64,000 nucleotides of DNA, from contig NZ_CP065218.1 in the NCBI RefSeq assembly GCF_015767675.1, forward strand, positions 682,001 to 746,000, given 5' to 3'. Origin of the DNA: Vibrio navarrensis. Its GTDB lineage: Bacteria > Pseudomonadota > Gammaproteobacteria > Enterobacterales > Vibrionaceae. This document shows, piece after piece, positions 46,942 to 56,664 of the stretch (position 1 is the stretch's first letter; every line of letters begins with the position of its first letter). A program made the translations under genes and the position numbers. Under the pieces are notes generated by a model that was not told the DNA's origin, ran no database searches, and was given only the letters and a program-made list of their open reading frames with translations.

Positions 46942-49650
46942 ATGTGGATTCCTTCTAAACTCACGCGCCCAGGACGACTGCATAATGCCATTGTGCGTCC
47001 CAGAGTACTGGATCTGCTACAGCAAGCGCCACACTACAAATTGGTGCTGTTTCGCTCGCCAGCGGGTTACGGAAAAACCACCATGGCCGCGCAGTGGTTA
47101 GCCGATAAAACGCATGTCGGCTGGTACAGTGTCGACGACAGTGATAACGATGGCTTCCGCTTTGTAAACTATCTGCTGCAAGCGCTGAATAAAGCCACCA
47201 ATGGCCAGTGCGCCAACGCGCTCAAACAGGCCGAAAAACGCCAATTTTCCTCGCTCCGTTCACTCTTTAGTGACGTATTCTCGGAGATGAGCGATTTTCA
47301 TCAAGAGTGCTACGTGGTGTTGGATGACTATCACGTCATTACCAATGACGAGATCCACGAGGCGATGCGCTTTTTCCTCAAACATATGCCGGATAACGTC
47401 ACCCTAGTGGTGACTAGCCGCGCCAATCCGCCACTCGGTACCGCCAATTTGCGCGTGCGCGATCTGATGATTGAGATTGGCAATGAGATGCTCGCCTTTG
47501 ACACCGAAGAGACCACGCGCTTCTTTAATCAGCGCGTTAGCGACGGAATAGACGAAGATACCGCCAATAACCTCCGTATTTACGTTGAAGGTTGGCCATC
47601 AGCGCTGCAATTGATCGCGCTGCAAGCGCAGCACCAAAAGCGCACCTTGGCGCAATCGGCTGAATCGGTCTCGCATTTTAACCACGCTCACTTGTGGGAT
47701 TATCTGGTGGAAGAGGTTTTTGATCTGCTCGATAAAGAGACGCGTCAGTTTCTGATGCAAGTGTCGGTGCTCGATCATTTCAACGATGAATTGGTCTATG
47801 CGCTCACCCAGCGCGAAGACGCGCTAGGCATGATTGAATCGCTCAACCGTTATGGCCTGTTTATCTATCCGCTGGAGGGGGAACAAAACTGGTTCCGCTT
47901 CCACAATCTGTTTGGCGAGTTTTTGTCGCACGAACGTCAGGCACGCATCCCGCAGCAAGAGCAAGATCTCAACCGCAACGCGGCAATCGCTTGGCTCAAA
48001 CAGAAGATGCCCCATCAAGCGCTGCGTCATGCACAGCGCGCCTACGACGGCGAACTGGTGGCGGAGATCCTCAACGAGTACGGTTGGAAAATGTTCCATC
48101 AAGGTGAGCTCTCAACCTTAGAAGCGGCGATCAACTTGCTCGATAAAGACTTGCTGTTTAGCGACCCCAAACTCACCATGCTGCGCGCTTGGCTGGCACA
48201 AAGTCAGCACCGCTACAATCAAGTCGGCACCTTGCTCGCGGAAGCGGAAAATGAGCACAAAAAGCGCAATATTAACCTCGACATTCAATATCAGGGCCAA
48301 GCCAATGCGCTGCTGGCGCAAGTGGCGATCAATAACAATGAACCGCAAAAAGCGCTGGAGCTGGCCGAACTGGCACTGAGTCAGCTTGATAGCACTATCT
48401 ATCGCAGCCGTATTGTCGCCACTTCCGTGGTCGGCGAAGTCAACCACGTGATTGGCTGCTTGGACCGTGCTCTGCCGATGATGCAACAAACCGAGAAGCT
48501 GGCGCGTCAGTACCAAGTGTACCATCAGGCGCTGTGGGCAATTTTGCAGCAAAGTGAAATTCTCATCGCGCAGGGTTATGTGCAAGCGGCATTCGAACTG
48601 CAAGATTCGGCGTTTAAATTGATAGAAGATCAGCAGTTGCAACACGTACCGCTGCACGAGTTTTTGCTGCGCATCCGGGCGCAAGTGCTGTGGTGTTGGA
48701 ACCGCCTAGACGAAGCCGAAGAGTGCGCCTACAAGGGGCTACAGATCCTTGAAAATCACGCGCCAAGTAAGCACTTACACAGCTACTCGATGTTGGCGCG
48801 TATTGCCATTGGCCGCGGTGAGCTGGATCGCGCCGGTAAGTTTATCGAGCACATCCAACATTTGATGAAACAGTCTACTTATCACGTCGACTGGACCGCC
48901 AACGCCTCGCTTTCGCTGATCTTGTATTGGCAAGCCAAGGGCAACATGACAGCAACGCAAGAGTGGCTCAACAGTGCGGTTCGTCCGGAAACCGCCAGCA
49001 ACCACTTCTGTCAATTGCAGTGGCGTAACATCGCCCGCGCGCACATCAATCTTGGTCAATACCCAGAAGCGCGTCAGGCACTCGATTTTCTGCAAAGTGA
49101 AGCAAACCGCTCACGTTTAATCACCGACAAAAATCGCAACCTGATTGTTGAAGCGATTTACGCAGTCCAGCAGAAAGACGAAGAACAAGCCAAATCGCTG
49201 CTTAAAGAGGCGTTAGTGCTCACCAACCAGACGGGTATGGTCGGGAACTTCTTAATTGACGGGGCGACCATTGGCAACTTACTAGAAAAACTGACCAACC
49301 GTCACGAGCTCGGCGATCTGGAACGTCACCGCGCGCAGCAACTGATGAAAGATATCTCATCGAGCCAGCGCAGCCGTTCGATTCATTTTGATGAGGAGTT
49401 TGTTGAAAAACTGGTCACTCACCCGAATGTGCCGGAGTTAGTGCGCACCAGCCCGCTCACCCAGCGTGAATGGCAAGTGTTGGGGCTGATCTATTCTGGC
49501 TTTAGCAACGAGCAGATAGCACAAGAGCTGGATGTGGCAGGCACCACCATCAAAACCCACATTCGCAACTTGTATCAAAAGCTCAATATCGCTAACCGCC
49601 GCGAGGCGATCACCACCGCCGAAAGCCTGTTGCAATTGATGGGGTATTAA
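46942..49650 (+). CDS. malT: ATP- and maltotriose-dependent transcriptional activator MalT
   Basis: 902 residues, the length of E. coli MalT (901). It begins [21 protein letters not shown]. Walker A is [15 protein letters not shown] (about 37-51), the Walker B region is [11 protein letters not shown], and helical TPR-like repeats bind maltotriose (about 440-820). The LuxR-type DNA-binding domain is at the C-terminus: [22 protein letters not shown], then [14 protein letters not shown]. It activates the mal promoters when ATP and maltotriose are bound. It is divergent from malP, with a strong terminator 35 bp after the stop. Confidence 0.97.
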   Translation: MWIPSKLTRPGRLHNAIVRPRVLDLLQQAPHYKLVLFRSPAGYGKTTMAAQWLADKTHVGWYSVDDSDNDGFRFVNYLLQALNKATNGQCANALKQAEKRQFSSLRSLFSDVFSEMSDFHQECYVVLDDYHVITNDEIHEAMRFFLKHMPDNVTLVVTSRANPPLGTANLRVRDLMIEIGNEMLAFDTEETTRFFNQRVSDGIDEDTANNLRIYVEGWPSALQLIALQAQHQKRTLAQSAESVSHFNHAHLWDYLVEEVFDLLDKETRQFLMQVSVLDHFNDELVYALTQREDALGMIESLNRYGLFIYPLEGEQNWFRFHNLFGEFLSHERQARIPQQEQDLNRNAAIAWLKQKMPHQALRHAQRAYDGELVAEILNEYGWKMFHQGELSTLEAAINLLDKDLLFSDPKLTMLRAWLAQSQHRYNQVGTLLAEAENEHKKRNINLDIQYQGQANALLAQVAINNNEPQKALELAELALSQLDSTIYRSRIVATSVVGEVNHVIGCLDRALPMMQQTEKLARQYQVYHQALWAILQQSEILIAQGYVQAAFELQDSAFKLIEDQQLQHVPLHEFLLRIRAQVLWCWNRLDEAEECAYKGLQILENHAPSKHLHSYSMLARIAIGRGELDRAGKFIEHIQHLMKQSTYHVDWTANASLSLILYWQAKGNMTATQEWLNSAVRPETASNHFCQLQWRNIARAHINLGQYPEARQALDFLQSEANRSRLITDKNRNLIVEAIYAVQQKDEEQAKSLLKEALVLTNQTGMVGNFLIDGATIGNLLEKLTNRHELGDLERHRAQQLMKDISSSQRSRSIHFDEEFVEKLVTHPNVPELVRTSPLTQREWQVLGLIYSGFSNEQIAQELDVAGTTIKTHIRNLYQKLNIANRREAITTAESLLQLMGY

Positions 49651-49684
49651 ATACTCCCGATTTCAGATAATAAGTGCAACACTC

Positions 49685-49712
49685 AAAAGCCGATCAATTG
49701 ATCGGCTTTTTT
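49685..49712 (+). terminator. Rho-independent terminator of malT
   Basis: AAAAGCCGATCAATTGATCGGCTTTT: a long palindromic stem followed by TT. Position 35 nt after the malT stop. Confidence 0.9.
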
Positions 49713-49732
49713 CTTTCATCACATACGCTGGC

Positions 49733-49738
49733 TTATAT
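49733..49738. repeat. Target-site duplication, left copy
   Basis: TTATAT directly before the left inverted repeat of the insertion sequence; an identical copy lies at 51500-51505. Confidence 0.85.
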
Positions 49739-51499
49739 CCGACATTCCGCAGCTAATTTAGGAATAAACTACCTCATAGAATCTACCGAGTAATTTGAGT
49801 AGTTGTGTTTGGTGATCTTGAAGTCCAGTGATGAACCGTTGGCCGTTAATCTCTAGCGTATCTATGCCTTCGAATTGCAAGAAGACCCAACGTGCCGTCG
49901 GTCTGGAGGTCGTCTTGTTCTTTACCATACTTGGGAAGAACGCTTCGGTTTGTGCGAGTTGCTCTCTGATTTTGTGTTCTAAACTGGCGTAAACAAGCAA
50001 GCTCAACGTCATTATCATTAGCAACGCTTCAATGCGTTCAGGCTTTTTCAAGAAGATGGAAGAGGTTAAAAATTCAGGGCTTTTTAGAAAGCGGAAGCCG
50101 CGCTCGACTTTTTGTTGCGATTTGTAATGTGCTAGAAGAGCCGTCATGGTGAGTTCTTCATTGTCGGTGTCATTTGTCGCGAGGATAAACATGCCTACTT
50201 TGAGCTTAGCCAGTTTTACTTTTTCTAGGTCGGTGAAGGGAGCGGCTTCGATAAAGTATTGGTATCCTGTCGGTGCTTCATCTGTCTTTGGGCGGCCCGA
50301 ATGAGAGTAAGTCGGCAGTTTGATGAGAGTGCCTTGTTCAAACCCTAGTAAGTCAGATTGTTTCTTGAAATCGTTAAACGCTAATTCTGCGTCAACTTCA
50401 CAAGCGAATGGTTTTTTACTTAGCTTTTCCAACGCTTTGATTTCTTTTGCTATGTTTTTCTCTAAGTTCTTGAAGAAAGTGATTTCTTCCCGCTTGGTGG
50501 CCTGTTCACTGTGAACGAGCAACCAACGTTGATTGACCTTTCCGTAATCCGAGTCTATCCAACATCCTGAGTAGCCATCATCAATAGCGATTAATTGCTC
50601 TGGCTCTAGCGCAAACAGTGCTTGTTTTGCGAGCTTGATGGTCATGGGTACACGGGTAATGAACTTTTGATTTTGCTCATCTAGCGAGGAGATGCTTTCT
50701 TCGGTGTACAAGGCGGCATCAGCGATAAAGTAACGACTATTTTGCGCGGCTTTTAGGCAATGTATGTGTCTTTTAGTGACTTCAGCGAATGCCTTGGCAT
50801 CATTGGTGTTGCCACTCAGTGCTTGCATGTAAACAGGAATACCTGCTTGGTTTTCACAGATGAGTTCAAGCACCACTTGGTTAAGCTCTGGCCTATGATC
50901 CCGACTGTAGCCTCTTACAAGCTTAATGACGTTGGTGTTTTCATCTTGTGCATACTCACCATCAACGTGGAAGCTAGTGATATCAAGATGAACAGAATCC
51001 GTCGTCAAGCCCAGTTTATCAACAACACGCTCAGCAATAACCTGATAGAGCGCTGAGACATCGGCTTCGTATAGAGCATCTAAGGTGCGGCCTAGTACAT
51101 CATCAGTAAGGTGGTGTGCTTCAATGTCTTTGGCGAGTAGCTTAGACACAGGCTTGGTCTTAAAAAAGTCCGAGAACATGTGCAGTGTTCTGCTATGAAA
51201 GCCAAGTCCATTTAGGAGCATGGCCAATACCGCGTCACCATGAGAAACATTGTGGTCAGAATATTTTGGGATAACGGCATCTATCATCCGTGGCAGGCCA
51301 ATTTCGTGACAAAAGGCGGCAATGAGACCAAGGTGATCTAAGCGTTTAATAACAGGATGGGTAGACATATTTTGAGACCGTCAAATAGCAGTAATAGATC
51401 AAAACTGTCGATCGCGGTCAAGATGGTGTCGTGGTTTTTATGAAAAACTGATCGCCAGATCACACTATTTAAATTCTGGAATTAGCTGCGGAATGACGG
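49739..51499 (-). mobile_element. IS1634-type insertion sequence, complete
   Basis: 1761 bp bounded by 20-bp terminal inverted repeats differing at one base: CCGACATTCCGCAGCTAATT at 49739-49758 and, reading inward from 51499, CCGTCATTCCGCAGCTAATT. The flanks carry a 6-bp duplication, TTATAT. One transposase gene fills it. The insertion is in the gap downstream of the malT terminator, so it breaks no gene I can see. Matching ends, intact gene and intact duplication suggest recent transposition. Confidence 0.9.
49758..51368 (-). CDS. IS1634-family (IS4-like DDE) transposase
   Basis: 536 residues, uninterrupted. The N-terminal part (VIKRLDHLGLIAAFCHEIGLPRMID) and the DDE-core strands are typical of IS1634-type enzymes: SVHLDITSFHVDGEY contains the first Asp, FIADAALYTEESI the second, and the last acid is near the YRxxxxVERGF-like stretch KSQQKVERGFRFLKSP. 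The stop overlaps the left inverted repeat, as is common. It should be able to move this element. Confidence 0.9.
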   Translation of the reverse strand: MSTHPVIKRLDHLGLIAAFCHEIGLPRMIDAVIPKYSDHNVSHGDAVLAMLLNGLGFHSRTLHMFSDFFKTKPVSKLLAKDIEAHHLTDDVLGRTLDALYEADVSALYQVIAERVVDKLGLTTDSVHLDITSFHVDGEYAQDENTNVIKLVRGYSRDHRPELNQVVLELICENQAGIPVYMQALSGNTNDAKAFAEVTKRHIHCLKAAQNSRYFIADAALYTEESISSLDEQNQKFITRVPMTIKLAKQALFALEPEQLIAIDDGYSGCWIDSDYGKVNQRWLLVHSEQATKREEITFFKNLEKNIAKEIKALEKLSKKPFACEVDAELAFNDFKKQSDLLGFEQGTLIKLPTYSHSGRPKTDEAPTGYQYFIEAAPFTDLEKVKLAKLKVGMFILATNDTDNEELTMTALLAHYKSQQKVERGFRFLKSPEFLTSSIFLKKPERIEALLMIMTLSLLVYASLEHKIREQLAQTEAFFPSMVKNKTTSRPTARWVFLQFEGIDTLEINGQRFITGLQDHQTQLLKLLGRFYEVVYS

Positions 51500-51505
51500 T
51501 TATAT
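51500..51505. repeat. Target-site duplication, right copy
   Basis: TTATAT directly after the right inverted repeat, identical to 49733-49738. Confidence 0.85.
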
Positions 51506-51730
51506 TCTGCGTTGAGACCCAAAATGCAACATCATTAGATCCCACTCTATCTCGCTGAAACAGGTTGTTCTCTCGCTAAACTGATAGAAACCCTATCAAG
51601 ATCACACTTAAAGGGAGGATTCAGGTGAAATCGACTCGTTTTGATTACCATGCAAGATTAATGAGTTTTATTCTCATTTATAATGATAAAATAGCAAAAC
51701 GACATAGCTAGGTATCCGAAAAACTAAATC

Positions 51731-52738
51731 ATGAATACATCAATCAAACCGCACCATAAATTTTCGCTGTACATGGGTGACAATCGTTCAGATTATTCCG
51801 AGTGTGAAATCAACAGTATACAATTTAATATTCATAATTTTGACATGTATGCCTCAAACTCTACTTACATCCAGAACTATGCTGCTTCCGACGATATTTT
51901 CTATCGAATAGCAAGCGCAATTCTTTTGCATTGGTCTCGGCCCGCGATTCAATATTTGATTGGTTCGGCGTCCGAGCTGGCTAAGATGCATTGGGCGATT
52001 CACTGCCAGCCGAACCAGACCATTGAGGTGGACTATTTTACCCAGCGCTTGCAAGTCACCACAGTAGAAAAGCAGCACGATTACAACAGCTACGACTCTT
52101 TGGTTCATTGGTTGGATGGCGCAAGCATGGCGATTTTGGCCGATAATCCACAGGCGAAAACGCAGCTCAACGCCGTTCCCGCTCATGAAATCTCACGGAA
52201 AACAGACCTCACCGATTTTCGTCCGATTGAACAAGATTTCTTTCACTTGTTTAAGGCGTTTTTGTTTGGTGAGCAAAACAAGGAGCAACAGGCCGCACTG
52301 CTGCAAGCAGTGGTTCCCTACCTCACCAGTGAGTTAATTGCTGAAGCTGAAAAAGGCGAACCTTACTGGATGAATTACTATGAGTTTCTTATTTTTCCGC
52401 TCTACAGCCTGATTGCAATTAGCTGGGGATTTGAAGCAACACCGCTAGACCAAGCGGTGGAAGCGTCTATCGAGGCCAACTATCAATGGTATGCCTATTT
52501 TGCCGAACAAAATGGCGGCAAAACCGGAGAAGAGAGCTTGCACCTTAATGACCGTAGCTGCTTGTTTCATAACATTCTCACCGCGTTTTTAAAGGTGCAC
52601 TACCAACAAACGGGTGAAACGCCAAGCTTCGATTCGCTCTACGCTCCGATGTGGTTGATCAAAGGCGAAGGCCCAAGCTTCGAAGCGCTCAAGGCCAACC
52701 CGCCCGAGTTCACCGTTGAATCCGTGTTAGCCGAATAG
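51731..52738 (+). CDS. Imm49-like putative immunity protein
   Basis: 335 residues, no signal peptide or membrane segment. The sequence is mostly helical and acidic, with FRPIEQDFFHLFKAFLFGEQ in the centre and WMNYYEFLIFPLYSLIAISWGFE further on. I recall this pattern from the immunity 49 family, linked to polymorphic toxin systems, but my recognition is moderate. No toxin gene lies next to it. The insertion sequence is upstream and the amylase gene is convergent, so if it is an immunity protein it is an orphan. An unrelated housekeeping role is possible. A strong bidirectional terminator follows. Confidence 0.5.
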   Translation: MNTSIKPHHKFSLYMGDNRSDYSECEINSIQFNIHNFDMYASNSTYIQNYAASDDIFYRIASAILLHWSRPAIQYLIGSASELAKMHWAIHCQPNQTIEVDYFTQRLQVTTVEKQHDYNSYDSLVHWLDGASMAILADNPQAKTQLNAVPAHEISRKTDLTDFRPIEQDFFHLFKAFLFGEQNKEQQAALLQAVVPYLTSELIAEAEKGEPYWMNYYEFLIFPLYSLIAISWGFEATPLDQAVEASIEANYQWYAYFAEQNGGKTGEESLHLNDRSCLFHNILTAFLKVHYQQTGETPSFDSLYAPMWLIKGEGPSFEALKANPPEFTVESVLAE

Positions 52739-52752
52739 TTGAGTAGCAAGGT

Positions 52753-52784
52753 AAAAATCCGATAGCCAAGGCTATCGGATTTTT
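52753..52784. terminator. Bidirectional terminator between the Imm49-like gene and the amylase
   Basis: AAAAATCCGATAGCC / GGCTATCGGATTTTT: 15-bp perfect stem with a 2-nt loop. It serves both convergent genes. Confidence 0.92.
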
Positions 52785-52828
52785 ATTTAAGCAGAGTTTG
52801 ATTCAAGCATTAGCGACGTAGCTTAAGG

Positions 52829-54799
52829 CTAGAAAGCACCTTGGGTGGCACTGCTACTGCTGCTCAGTTGATTGTTTGCACCAGATTGCCAAACCACGTT
52901 TAGCGCTGGATTGGTTTCATCCCGTTTTAGGCACTTCCACTCAATGTTTTGCGCCGCTGGTACGCTAATTGTTGCACTCCACGTTGGGTACTGAGCTGGG
53001 TCAAGTTTGACCGCGCCTGAGGCTGCCCAGTTGCCGAGCTGCGCAACACTGCCCACCGCGTAAACGCTTTGACCAAGATTGGTGTAGCCGTTGTAACAAG
53101 TGAAGGTGACACTTTTCACCGTTGGATCCACGCTACCACTGCCTGTGGCATGCAATACCACCGCTTGGTTTTGTGCCAAGTGGAACGTCGCCTGTCCGCC
53201 AGCAACGCTAACGCTGTCATCGCCAATCAAACTGGTGTGGCTGCCATCTGTCATGGCCAAGTTGCTCACCGTCACCGACGTTGCAGGACCACGGTTGAGC
53301 GCGACGGTCACCACATCGTCGCCCTCTTGGCGCTCATAGACCAATACATCGTCATTCACCCAGCGCTGAGTATAGCTGCCGCGTTGAATCGCTAAGCTGT
53401 TCTGGCGGAGTTCAGTCAGCGCTTGGATGATCTTAAACGCTTGCGTATCTTGGCTAAAGCTTGGCATCTTTTCACGGTTGTATGGGTCACTGCCCACTTG
53501 ACCAAACGCGTTTTGGGTAAAGTTCGCCGAGTAGTGCTCCGTTCCGTAGTAGATCGCGGGAATACCGCGCACCGTCATGGTCGCCACCAAACCTAAATTA
53601 ACGCGCTGCTGGGCAAACGCTTCGCTCTGATTGCCACCGGCTTCGTTGTTGCCCGGGCCAAACGTCGAGGCACTGGAACGTAGCGCGGTCGAGATACGCG
53701 CCATGTCGTGGTTGTCCATAAACACCACTTGCCAATCATCACTGCTGAAGACGGATTTGCGTGTTTCCAAATAGTTGTTCAGCGTTTTCATGCTATTGCC
53801 TGCACGGCCGGCCAACACGCGCTCTAACGTATCGCGAAAACCGAAATCGAGCAGCGCTGAGCCTGAGGTGTTGGCGTAGTCAATCGCGTAGCCATCAATG
53901 CCTGTGGTGGTATTGGCGCTGGCACCAAACCATTCGCCGAAGAAGTAGAAGCCATCGCGCCCCAGCGTTTTGCTGTAGTTGTAGATGTCCGTGGTCCACT
54001 GTTGGATAAAGGATTTATCCATGTGTTTGATTGCATCGATACGAATCGCATCCACCCCGGCATCAATCCAGAATTTTGAGCCATCCAGCAGGTATTGATA
54101 CACATTGGCATCTGACTGGTTAAAGTCCGAAAGGTTGAACAAGTTGAAATTGCGCACTTGATACCAGTCATTCCAGTTGGTCACACCGCCGTTGTGGTGA
54201 TACCAATTGGTGCCCGCCGCGACATCGCTGTTGTAATCGGTGATGAACTGACCATCACGATACAACGCGCCGTATTCGTTTTCATCGTTGCCGTTGGAAT
54301 GGTTCGGCGCGTAGTCCAGCACCAGCTTCATGTTGTACTCTGCGCTGTGCATTTTAGCGGTCAGTTCTTTGAAATCGTCTAGCGTCCCAAAGTGCTCATC
54401 GACGCGGAAGAAATCTCGTCCCCAGTAACCGTGATAGCCCGCGCCACCATTGGCATCGAGGTTATCGGCGTTGTCCACTGGCGGCGTGATCGAAATGGCC
54501 GTCACGCCCAATGATTTCAAGTACGGCAGTTTATTGATTAAGCCACGAAGGTCTCCGCCGACATACTTTTTCAAGTTGTTCGGATCGTAAGTTGCTGGGT
54601 TGCGGCCCGTGTTGTTAGTTGCATCGCCATCGCTGAAACGGTCAAGAAAAACAAAGTAAATCGTCTCTTTGCGAAAATCGAGAAAAGTGCCACTTTCCGT
54701 CTGCGCGCTGGTCGCAGCATAAAGTGTTGGGCTAAACATCAGTCCATTTGCGGCAATAGCCGCCAGCAGCGCACTGCAAAGCATAGTGCGTTTTTTCAT
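52829..54799 (-). CDS. Secreted GH13 alpha-amylase with starch-binding domain (CBM20-like)
   Basis: 656 residues. Signal peptide: MKKRTMLCSALLAAIAANGLMFSPTLYA. The catalytic barrel shows GVDAIRIDAIKHM (nucleophile Asp), FFGEWFG (acid/base Glu) and FMDNHDMAR (third acid). It resembles cyclodextrin glucanotransferase-like amylases. A C-terminal module (about 555-656), with LGNWAASGAVKLDPAQYPTWS and an IEWKCLK strand, fits CBM20. It would attack starch or glycogen outside the cell, supplying oligosaccharides for the porin and transporter upstream. ATG at 54799 follows GGGGGATC. It is the last gene of the minus-strand operon. Confidence 0.92.
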   Translation of the reverse strand: MKKRTMLCSALLAAIAANGLMFSPTLYAATSAQTESGTFLDFRKETIYFVFLDRFSDGDATNNTGRNPATYDPNNLKKYVGGDLRGLINKLPYLKSLGVTAISITPPVDNADNLDANGGAGYHGYWGRDFFRVDEHFGTLDDFKELTAKMHSAEYNMKLVLDYAPNHSNGNDENEYGALYRDGQFITDYNSDVAAGTNWYHHNGGVTNWNDWYQVRNFNLFNLSDFNQSDANVYQYLLDGSKFWIDAGVDAIRIDAIKHMDKSFIQQWTTDIYNYSKTLGRDGFYFFGEWFGASANTTTGIDGYAIDYANTSGSALLDFGFRDTLERVLAGRAGNSMKTLNNYLETRKSVFSSDDWQVVFMDNHDMARISTALRSSASTFGPGNNEAGGNQSEAFAQQRVNLGLVATMTVRGIPAIYYGTEHYSANFTQNAFGQVGSDPYNREKMPSFSQDTQAFKIIQALTELRQNSLAIQRGSYTQRWVNDDVLVYERQEGDDVVTVALNRGPATSVTVSNLAMTDGSHTSLIGDDSVSVAGGQATFHLAQNQAVVLHATGSGSVDPTVKSVTFTCYNGYTNLGQSVYAVGSVAQLGNWAASGAVKLDPAQYPTWSATISVPAAQNIEWKCLKRDETNPALNVVWQSGANNQLSSSSSATQGAF

Positions 54800-54827
54800 T
54801 GGAGATCCCCCGTGGTTTGTGAAAATG

Positions 54828-54848
54828 AACCGGGAACTATTCCCGGTT
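54828..54848 (-). terminator. Stem-loop at the end of malK
   Basis: 9-bp perfect stem (AACCGGGAA / TTCCCGGTT) whose 3-nt loop is the malK stop codon. T-run on the minus strand is short (CATTTTC). It may reduce read-through into the amylase gene. Confidence 0.6.
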
Positions 54849-55967
54849 GTTGGTTAGATTCTTTTCACTGTAGAAATCGAAGATGTGGCAGAAGGCGGTA
54901 TTGAGGTTGAAGCGCATCGGTTTACCGATGTCAGCGGTAGTGATGGTTTGATCGTTCACGCGCGCGATCAGCTCCTTGCCTCCCACTTTGAAGTAGAGGT
55001 ACTTCTCGTTGCCCATGTTTTCGACCACCGTCAAAATGCCCTCGACGGCGTTAATGGTGTCACCCGGTGCGGCAACACGAATGTGTTCTGGGCGAATGCC
55101 AAAGCAAACCGGTTTATCCACGTATTCGCTGAGCGCTTTCTGCTTTTCCACCGGAATGAACATGCGCAGGCCATTGCCAATTTCAACATAGAGCTGGCCA
55201 TTTTCCTCGCGGATCACCGTATCAATCAGGTTCATCGCCGGAGAGCCGATAAAGCTTGCGACAAATTTGTTGGCCGGATAGTTGTAGAGGTTGGCGGGGG
55301 TATCCACCTGCATGATCTTGCCTTGGTTGAGCACGCAGATGCGATCGCCAAGGGTGAGTGCTTCGGTCTGATCGTGCGTCACGTAGATCATGGTCGCCGG
55401 GTTGCCCTCTTCTTTGAGCGATTGATGCAATTGGGCGATTTTCACCCGCATCGACACACGCAGTTTGGCATCTAGGTTGGACAGCGGCTCGTCAAACAGG
55501 AAGACATCTGGCTTACGCACAATCGCGCGCCCAACCGCTACGCGCTGGCGCTGTCCACCAGACATCTCTTTCGGTTTACGGTACAAAAGGTCAGTGATTT
55601 CCAGTTTTTCAGCCGCCTCTTCCACACGGCGCTTAATCTCCTCTTTCGGCCGCTTTTGCATTTTCAAACCAAAGGCCATGTTATCGAACACGGTTTTGTG
55701 CGGATAAAGCGCATAGTTTTGAAACACCATTGCGATGCCTCGATCTTTCGGTGGTAAGTCGTTTACCACTTTATTACCAATGTGGATTTCACCGCCTGAA
55801 ATGCTTTCCAGCCCCGCGATCATGCGCAAGGTGGTCGATTTTGCGCAGCCTGATGGCCCGACAAACACCATAAATTCGCCTTCGCGAATATCCAGATCTA
55901 TGCCATGGACAGCTTTAAAACCGTTCTCATATTTTTTTTCTACTTTACGTAAGCTAACCGTCGCCAT
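54837..55967 (-). CDS. malK: Maltodextrin ABC transporter ATPase (MalK/UgpC family)
   Basis: 376 residues from the ATG at 55967 (GGAGAG upstream); a GTG at 55979 is possible. Walker A reads GPSGCAKST, with Ala where the usual Gly before the Lys stands. The signature motif is [36 protein letters not shown], with the Walker B Asp and the switch His in VTHDQTEAL. The C-terminal regulatory beta-domain (about 240-370) is of the OB-fold kind shared by MalK and MsmX. It powers the permeases encoded divergently at 60360-62479. Confidence 0.93.
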   Translation of the reverse strand: MATVSLRKVEKKYENGFKAVHGIDLDIREGEFMVFVGPSGCAKSTTLRMIAGLESISGGEIHIGNKVVNDLPPKDRGIAMVFQNYALYPHKTVFDNMAFGLKMQKRPKEEIKRRVEEAAEKLEITDLLYRKPKEMSGGQRQRVAVGRAIVRKPDVFLFDEPLSNLDAKLRVSMRVKIAQLHQSLKEEGNPATMIYVTHDQTEALTLGDRICVLNQGKIMQVDTPANLYNYPANKFVASFIGSPAMNLIDTVIREENGQLYVEIGNGLRMFIPVEKQKALSEYVDKPVCFGIRPEHIRVAAPGDTINAVEGILTVVENMGNEKYLYFKVGGKELIARVNDQTITTADIGKPMRFNLNTAFCHIFDFYSEKNLTNNRE

Positions 55968-56051
55968 GAATCTCTCCACTTACCAAAAGGGTATAAAATT
56001 GGTCCTCAATTTACCGAGGCAGACTGGCAGGCAATCTGTCTGGGTAAATCG

Positions 56052-56077
56052 GGCAGCCGAACGTATCTTCGGCTGCC
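56052..56077 (-). terminator. Stem-loop between the lipoprotein gene and malK
   Basis: 10-bp perfect stem (GGCAGCCGAA / TTCGGCTGCC) with a 6-nt loop, in the 125-bp gap. Weak T-tract; possibly an intercistronic mRNA processing or attenuation element. Confidence 0.6.
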
Positions 56078-56092
56078 AACTCGATGACTTTG

Positions 56093-56581
56093 TTACTGAC
56101 ACTCAGTGACCATCGCCAGCAGCGGTGTTTTGTCCGCAGCGATCTGAATGGTCCAGACGTATTTGCCATCTTTAGGCAAATTCACTACGGTGTTTTTGGC
56201 AAAGCCGCCGCGTTTCAGCTCTTTCACTTGGCCAACCGTCATCTCCATCCCGGCGGCGGTGAACTGCGGCGTCCAGCTCATGGTGGCAAATTGCAAGCTC
56301 ACGTTGCCCGCTTTTTCGTCCACCACCACTTGATAGATACCATCGCCTTTGTAGCCCATTTTGTGGTTGTCCAAATGAATCCACTGACCTTCTGGGAAAG
56401 TACCCACCACAAACAGCGATGGGCGAATTGGCCCGCGATCATCTTCTAACGTCGGCAAGCTACAGTTAGAAAAGCGCGCGTCGACATTGGTCGCGGCAGG
56501 CTGGGCCTGCTCAGTGGTGGTGCTGGCACAGCCTGCCAGTAACGCGGTAGCGGTCGCCGCAATCAGAAGTGTATATTTCAT
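56093..56581 (-). CDS. Putative outer-membrane lipoprotein, starch-utilisation associated
   Basis: 162 residues. Lipobox LLAGCAS near residue 18 marks a type-II signal peptide; the next residues are Thr/Gln-rich, then a compact beta-sandwich-like domain: LFVVGTFPEGQWIHLDNHKMGYKGDGIYQVV, then FATMSWTPQFTAAGMEMTVGQ and KYVWTIQIAADKTPLLAMV. It has the layout of a small starch-binding or pullulanase-associated module (Trp and aromatic residues in the right place), which I infer, not recognise firmly. It lies between malK and the lpxD paralogue on the minus strand, likely in one operon. Confidence 0.7.
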   Translation of the reverse strand: MKYTLLIAATATALLAGCASTTTEQAQPAATNVDARFSNCSLPTLEDDRGPIRPSLFVVGTFPEGQWIHLDNHKMGYKGDGIYQVVVDEKAGNVSLQFATMSWTPQFTAAGMEMTVGQVKELKRGGFAKNTVVNLPKDGKYVWTIQIAADKTPLLAMVTECQ

Positions 56582-56664
56582 AACAAATCCTTGATTATTT
56601 CGTTCTCGTTTCTATCCAGCGGAGTCCGAACTGCCTGCTCCGCGTTGTCGGTTGTGTTCGCTTG

